Under the pieces are notes generated by a model that saw nothing but the letters and a program-made list of their open reading frames with translations, made no database searches and was not told where the DNA came from. From Candidatus Omnitrophota bacterium (GTDB taxonomy: Bacteria; Hinthialibacterota; Hinthialibacteria; Hinthialibacterales; Hinthialibacteraceae): a DNA stretch of 37,698 nucleotides. Within the stretch, counting starts at the first letter, position 1. Each line of letters opens with the position of its first letter. Location of the stretch: positions 1 to 37,698 of the forward strand of contig JABLXU010000053.1 of the NCBI GenBank assembly GCA_013177805.1, written 5' to 3'. Below are positions 34,119-37,698 of the stretch, piece after piece. A program made the translations under genes and the position numbers.

Positions 34119-35945
34119 CTAGGGTTTAGGATTCGCTTCCCAAAACGCGCGCAGTTCTTGCGCCAAACCCCAGAGTTTTTGATTCATCGAGGACAGCACC
34201 CCCAAATCCCCTCGCGTCCGGACCCGGCGGCTGAACGCCTCAAATAAGTCCGCGAATGGCGCCTGGTTCCAGGCATCGAGGGCTTTCTGGCTGGATGGCG
34301 CCCATTCAGCCTCCGGTATTATCCCGGCCAGCCAGGCTTCTTTCAACTGGCAGGCCGGCTCCAGGTGGATTCCCACCTGTTCCAAGGCCAGAATGCCCCG
34401 CAAGGTTTCATTCAAGTATTCCAGGTTGGACCGCTGGGTTTTGTCTTCGGCCTTCGGCAACACCGATTCGACGGTCTTCTGGAAACGGGTGACGTCTTCG
34501 CGGATTTCGGGGGTCATGCGCCCCCAACTGGGATGATAGGGGAAATATTCCGGCGACTCAACGCCTCCCCGCCGGGGAGCCAAGACCTGATCGACATCAA
34601 ACCGGGTTAAAATGGGCGCGATTTTCCCCGCGGCCGCGGGGCCGTATTTGGCTTCGCACCACGCCGCGTAAAAGGCGGAGGTAATATCGATTTTTTCCTC
34701 GCGCGACAGGAGGCGCACGCCATCGATTTCGGGAACCGAAGTGGTGAACAGCCCCAAAGCATCCAGGTTGGCCTGAATGTCCTCCGTGCGCCAGTGAATC
34801 CCGATCACGCCCTCGATACCCTGTCGCCGGGCCAGGGCGATGTGCTCGGCCAGCACCGAAACGCGCGGTTGCGGATGCCAAAGGCGGATATCCCCCTCCA
34901 GCCAGGGAATCACCCACACCTCCCGGTTCTCCATCTTCCCCATGAATTCCACCTGCGGATCCCACCCTTGGCTGGGATTCAGGCAGGAGAAAATGATGTC
35001 GGAAGGCAGCGCTTCGTGCAGCCCTTTCAGCAGGGGAGGCAACTGGTTCCCGCCGCCCCAGCCGCTGATGGCCATGCGCACGTGCGGCGCTTTCCGCCGC
35101 AGGAGCTCGTAGGCCTTCTGGACATAGGCCAACGACCAGACCCCGTTGAAGACCTGCCGTTCATCGGTCAAATACGAAAACCGGTCCTTGTGCGTGTCGT
35201 AGTATTTCTGAAACCGGGGAGGGAATCCCCGGGTCTCGAGGGGATTCTGCATTTCCTGGAGCCAGAACCAGATGTAATCGATGCGGGGGTAGGCGGTCAG
35301 AATCGCCTCGATGTATTTCCCCAGCAGTTCGATGTTGGCCGGATGCGTGGGATCGGGCAGGTAGGTCGCGTACAGCATGGCCTCGGGGGGAATCACCGAA
35401 TAGAACTCGGGGGGGTACACGCCGAACTCGAAACCCAGGCACACCTGGATATCCTTCTGATGCGCGTAGTCGATCACGTTCCGCATAAGCTCCCGCGCCC
35501 GCCGGTAATGGTCTTCATTGTCCCGCGCCCGGACCGCGCATTCGGCCCCGAACGCTTCCCGTTTGAACAACCGGCCGCTGCGGAACACAAACTCGCGGGT
35601 GGACATGGGCCAGTACCCCCACCGGGCGGTGAGGGACGTATCGAGTTGCGCCAGCGGCAGCACGCGGCGGTAGCGGACTTCGATCCAGGGTTCCACGTAA
35701 TTGACATACCGCTCGGAACCGCCCGTGTAACAATGAAACCCGATGAAGTTCAGTTTCCGTTTCGCCATCCAATCCAGGTAGGTCTGGTAATCCTCGAAAT
35801 TCCAGGCGGTCGGGCCCGATAGAAAATTGTGCCACGGCAGCGTGCCGCGGATGGCGAAAGGAGACTCGGCCGCCGCGGCGGGTAATCCGGCCCCCCCGAT
35901 GATCCATCCCGCCAATAGCATCCCCAGGATCTTGAATCGATTCAT
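34119..35945 (-). CDS. Exported TIM-barrel glycoside-hydrolase-like protein
   Basis: 608 residues with a Sec signal peptide (about 1-26, 'GMLLAGWIIGGAGLPAAAAE'). The body resembles the barrel of GH67/GH20/GH115-like enzymes: 'RGTLPWHNFLSGPTAWNFED' near 33-52, 'LDWMAKRKLNFIGFHCYTGG', 'AHQKDIQVCLGFEFGVYPPE', 'YIWFWLQEMQNPLETRGFP', 'GVIGIHWRTEDIQANLDALG', with many Trp, Asp and Glu residues at strand ends. The glutamate in 'FWLQE' is a plausible catalytic acid, but I cannot confirm it. A helical C-terminal domain of about 150 residues follows. The likely role is cleavage of uronic-acid or acetamido-containing polysaccharide outside the cytoplasm, by inference. GGGGAG lies nine bases before the ATG. 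It is divergent from the cyclic-nucleotide-binding gene. Confidence 0.7.
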   Translation of the reverse strand: MNRFKILGMLLAGWIIGGAGLPAAAAESPFAIRGTLPWHNFLSGPTAWNFEDYQTYLDWMAKRKLNFIGFHCYTGGSERYVNYVEPWIEVRYRRVLPLAQLDTSLTARWGYWPMSTREFVFRSGRLFKREAFGAECAVRARDNEDHYRRARELMRNVIDYAHQKDIQVCLGFEFGVYPPEFYSVIPPEAMLYATYLPDPTHPANIELLGKYIEAILTAYPRIDYIWFWLQEMQNPLETRGFPPRFQKYYDTHKDRFSYLTDERQVFNGVWSLAYVQKAYELLRRKAPHVRMAISGWGGGNQLPPLLKGLHEALPSDIIFSCLNPSQGWDPQVEFMGKMENREVWVIPWLEGDIRLWHPQPRVSVLAEHIALARRQGIEGVIGIHWRTEDIQANLDALGLFTTSVPEIDGVRLLSREEKIDITSAFYAAWCEAKYGPAAAGKIAPILTRFDVDQVLAPRRGGVESPEYFPYHPSWGRMTPEIREDVTRFQKTVESVLPKAEDKTQRSNLEYLNETLRGILALEQVGIHLEPACQLKEAWLAGIIPEAEWAPSSQKALDAWNQAPFADLFEAFSRRVRTRGDLGVLSSMNQKLWGLAQELRAFWEANPKP

Positions 35946-35990
35946 GCGTCCATTCTCCCCGGATTCCCGTCATTATCCCGTCCGGAATCT

Positions 35991-36018
35991 TAGAAAGATC
36001 CGCGCCTCATTGTATACT
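35991..36018 (+). promoter_or_regulatory. Candidate promoter of the cyclic-nucleotide-binding gene
   Basis: TAGAAA (35991-35996) and TATACT (36013-36018) lie on the plus strand with a 16-base spacer, matching four and five consensus positions. The leader to the chosen ATG would be about 78 bases. Confidence 0.4.
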
Positions 36019-36102
36019 AGATTCAACTGGAAAGAAAAAGGGTGCGGCGGCCCGGAAGCACCGGGACGGCGGGCCGCTCGATTCCATGCTTGGGGCCTAT
36101 TC

Positions 36103-37113
36103 ATGGGGGATACTTTCCTAGGCGATCTTTCACGGGAAGCGGTCCGGGTGGAAAAGGGAACCGTGATCATGCGCGAAGGCGATATAGGCCAATGCGCCTA
36201 TTTCGTGGTTCACGGCCGCCTGCTCGTCGAAAAAAATATTGACGGGGAAAACGTGCCCATCGCGGAAATCGAACCGCGGGATATCGTGGGCGAACTGGCC
36301 ATTTTGGACGACGCGCCGCGCTCCGCCACGGTGACCGCCATGGAAGATTCCCTCTTGGTGATCCTCAACAAAGACCGGATCCGCTCCATCATCCGCCGGT
36401 CGCCGGCGGTGGCCGAGGTCATCCTCAAGTTGATCTGCCACAAACTCCGCAACACCCATCAACGGATGTCCATCACCTATGATCTCAGTTCCCCGGATTT
36501 ATGGCGGAAGGTTCTCATGGTGCTCCATTTGACTCTCCGGTCCCAGCCGGATCCAGAACGAACGCGGGACCAGCTGGCCGGTTATTTCCGGGATCTTCTG
36601 GAGATCCCCGGTCACCGGGTTCAGGAATTACTCCGGCGTCTGGAAACGGCCGGATTCCTTCCCGCCCGGCAAGATCCCGGCACCGGCGGCCTCAAACGGC
36701 TGGAGGATTTTCTAAACTACTGCCACGAAGAGTACCTCAATCAACCCGTTTTCGCTTTCACCCCCGTCAAAATCTATACGGCCGCCCGGCTGATTCTTTC
36801 ACGCTGTCAGCCGGAATGGGAGAAACTGGATTGGGTGGAATGGCCACAGGGCGCGTTGCTCCGCCTGCTGGCCCATCCGGACCTTTGGACCCATCTGCGC
36901 CACCATTATCAAAATCAGCGGGCCGCCGCCCTTTTGGATCACTGGATCCGGACCCGCCACTGCCAGAAGGATCCCGCCCCGGGAGAGACCATCCGCGTGC
37001 ATCTCGCCGCGCTGCGCGCGTTGCCGGAACCCCGGGAAGAGATCGAGAATCAACAATTCATCCAGTCAGTGCTTTTCAAACCCAGCATCGGCACGATCCC
37101 CCCGGAAGAGTAA
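36103..37113 (+). CDS. Cyclic-nucleotide-binding (Crp/PKA regulatory-like) domain protein
   Basis: 336 residues from ATG 36103; the frame is open from 35827, but that part covers a divergent gene and its promoter. GGGG lies seven bases before the ATG. Residues about 8-120 are a cNMP-binding domain: 'VEKGTVIMREGDIGQCAYFV', 'GRLLVEK', and the phosphate-binding cassette 'GELAILDDAPRSATVTA', where Glu and Arg would contact a cyclic nucleotide. Residues about 140-195 contain 'LAGYFRDLLEIPGHRVQELL' then 'RRLETAGFL', which resembles a winged-helix recognition unit as in Crp/FNR regulators. The last 130 residues (Trp/Leu/Arg-rich helices) match nothing I recognise. It could be a transcription regulator or a cAMP/c-di-GMP sensor with another output. 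The stop faces the pseudopilin stop 23 bases away. Confidence 0.8.
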   Translation: MGDTFLGDLSREAVRVEKGTVIMREGDIGQCAYFVVHGRLLVEKNIDGENVPIAEIEPRDIVGELAILDDAPRSATVTAMEDSLLVILNKDRIRSIIRRSPAVAEVILKLICHKLRNTHQRMSITYDLSSPDLWRKVLMVLHLTLRSQPDPERTRDQLAGYFRDLLEIPGHRVQELLRRLETAGFLPARQDPGTGGLKRLEDFLNYCHEEYLNQPVFAFTPVKIYTAARLILSRCQPEWEKLDWVEWPQGALLRLLAHPDLWTHLRHHYQNQRAAALLDHWIRTRHCQKDPAPGETIRVHLAALRALPEPREEIENQQFIQSVLFKPSIGTIPPEE

Positions 37114-37136
37114 GCCGCGTTCGTCCGCCTTGGATC

Positions 37137-37698
37137 TTACCGGTCCAAGAAACTCTGTTGCGAATAGGTAATATCCCCCGGCGACACCAGGCCGTTCGAA
37201 GGATTGTAAGGCGGTGCCAGCCATTGGCGGGCTGTGACATTGATCAACGCCCGGTCCGGTCCGGCGCTGGCCAGCCGCCACAACGAGTTGCCGAATAGAT
37301 ATTTCCAAATCGCCGATTGCGTGCCCACGCCGCCGTTGAAATAAATCGTCGTGTAATCGTAACTCAATAGGCTGCCCACGAAATGAGACGGAGACAAATT
37401 CGCCCGCACGTCTTCCGCCTGAAAGACATCGGGCATTACCGCGTTGATATACGCCACCGGTGTGGTCAGGCGGGACAGGCACGACGCCCATCCGTGATCG
37501 CCCGAGGGGCAGGGCATGTCCCACGGGGCCGCGTTTTGATCCAGAATATATGTCTCCAAAGCGGTACCGTAGGCTTTGAAGTCCCCCATGACCCGTGCGA
37601 TCTTGGCCCGGGTTTGGGCGTTCAGAAAATTGGGCACGGCGATCGCCGCCAAAATCCCGATAATGGCCACACGATTAACAATTCAATCAATGTGAAAG
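37137..37698 (-). CDS. Type IV/type II secretion pseudopilin with an apparent one-base frameshift, partial
   Basis: From GTG 37670 down, 177 residues begin 'VAIIGILAAIAVPNFLNAQT', the second half of a prepilin N-terminal helix, followed by 'RAKIARVMGDFKAYGTALET' and a globular domain ending 'YSQQSFLDR'. Upstream, in a different frame, bases 37696-37670 encode 'FTLIELLIV', the first half of the same motif including the conserved Glu5 recognised at prepilin cleavage and assembly. One extra G after ATCGTG (near 37671) would restore the canonical FTLIELLIV-VAIIG sequence. So either the gene is broken or the sequence has an error. The leader peptide with the Gly cleavage site lies beyond the window. 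Products of this family build pseudopili for secretion or surface display. Confidence 0.78.

Noticed and set aside
1..37698. CRISPR array, prophage, transposon ends or defence island
   Set aside because: No regularly spaced repeats, integrase, transposase, terminal inverted repeats or known defence genes were seen.

Overview
The window looks like a chromosomal segment of a free-living, double-membrane bacterium with a GC-rich genome and mostly well-formed Shine-Dalgarno sites. Evidence for an outer envelope and export includes a lipoprotein with a lipobox, a Tat-type signal, a SurA/PpiC-like isomerase, an MsbA-like exporter, a bacterial alpha-2-macroglobulin and a type IV/type II pseudopilin. 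The pseudopilin family, the small coiled-coil gene behind dnaJ and the polA-coaE-rho order remind me of uncultured lineages such as Sumerlaeota, Hydrogenedentota or PVC-related phyla. This is a low-confidence taxonomic inference from memory. I see no phage, integrase, transposase, CRISPR array, rRNA or tRNA gene.

Layout. 1-164: end of a beta-propeller gene. 390-3728 (minus): three exported proteins, namely a SagB/ThcOx-type nitroreductase, a PQQ-like propeller and a Tat-exported DUF362 protein; the last two form a tight pair. 4135-8398: an M16 peptidase homologue without its zinc motif, gpmA, a HI0933-type flavoprotein and a FabL-like enoyl-ACP reductase. 8711-10332 (minus): dnaJ, a small coiled-coil gene and a clear intrinsic terminator. 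10333-10940: a long leader with a 15-bp tandem repeat and hairpins, then aspS, which carries residues linked to non-discriminating aspartyl-tRNA synthetases. 12820-14778 (minus): a double-length ThyX-like protein and a small lipoprotein, divergent from an exported SH3-domain protein.

15728-24827 (plus): an aldo/keto reductase followed by a run of envelope genes: membrane-anchored PpiC isomerase, exported VanW protein, exported AMMECR1-domain protein and a 1739-residue alpha-2-macroglobulin with an intact thioester motif. This run is the best candidate for an undescribed envelope module. 24814-34043 (minus): polA, coaE and rho, with only a few bases between them, then an MsbA-like ABC exporter and a GT-C-type membrane glycosyltransferase. 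A good sigma70-type promoter lies about 370 bases ahead of polA. 34119-37698: an exported TIM-barrel glycoside-hydrolase-like protein, a divergent cyclic-nucleotide-binding protein, and a pseudopilin gene whose signal segment is split by an apparent one-base frameshift at the window edge.

How the genes may work together: the housekeeping genes (gpmA, dnaJ, aspS, thyX, polA, coaE, rho) are conventional. The accessory content is mostly envelope or extracellular: protein folding and protease trapping (PpiC, alpha-2-macroglobulin), cell-wall-associated functions (VanW, SH3), lipid/glycan export (ABC, glycosyltransferase) and exported redox enzymes (SagB-like, DUF362, PQQ-like). These links rest on gene order and family knowledge only.
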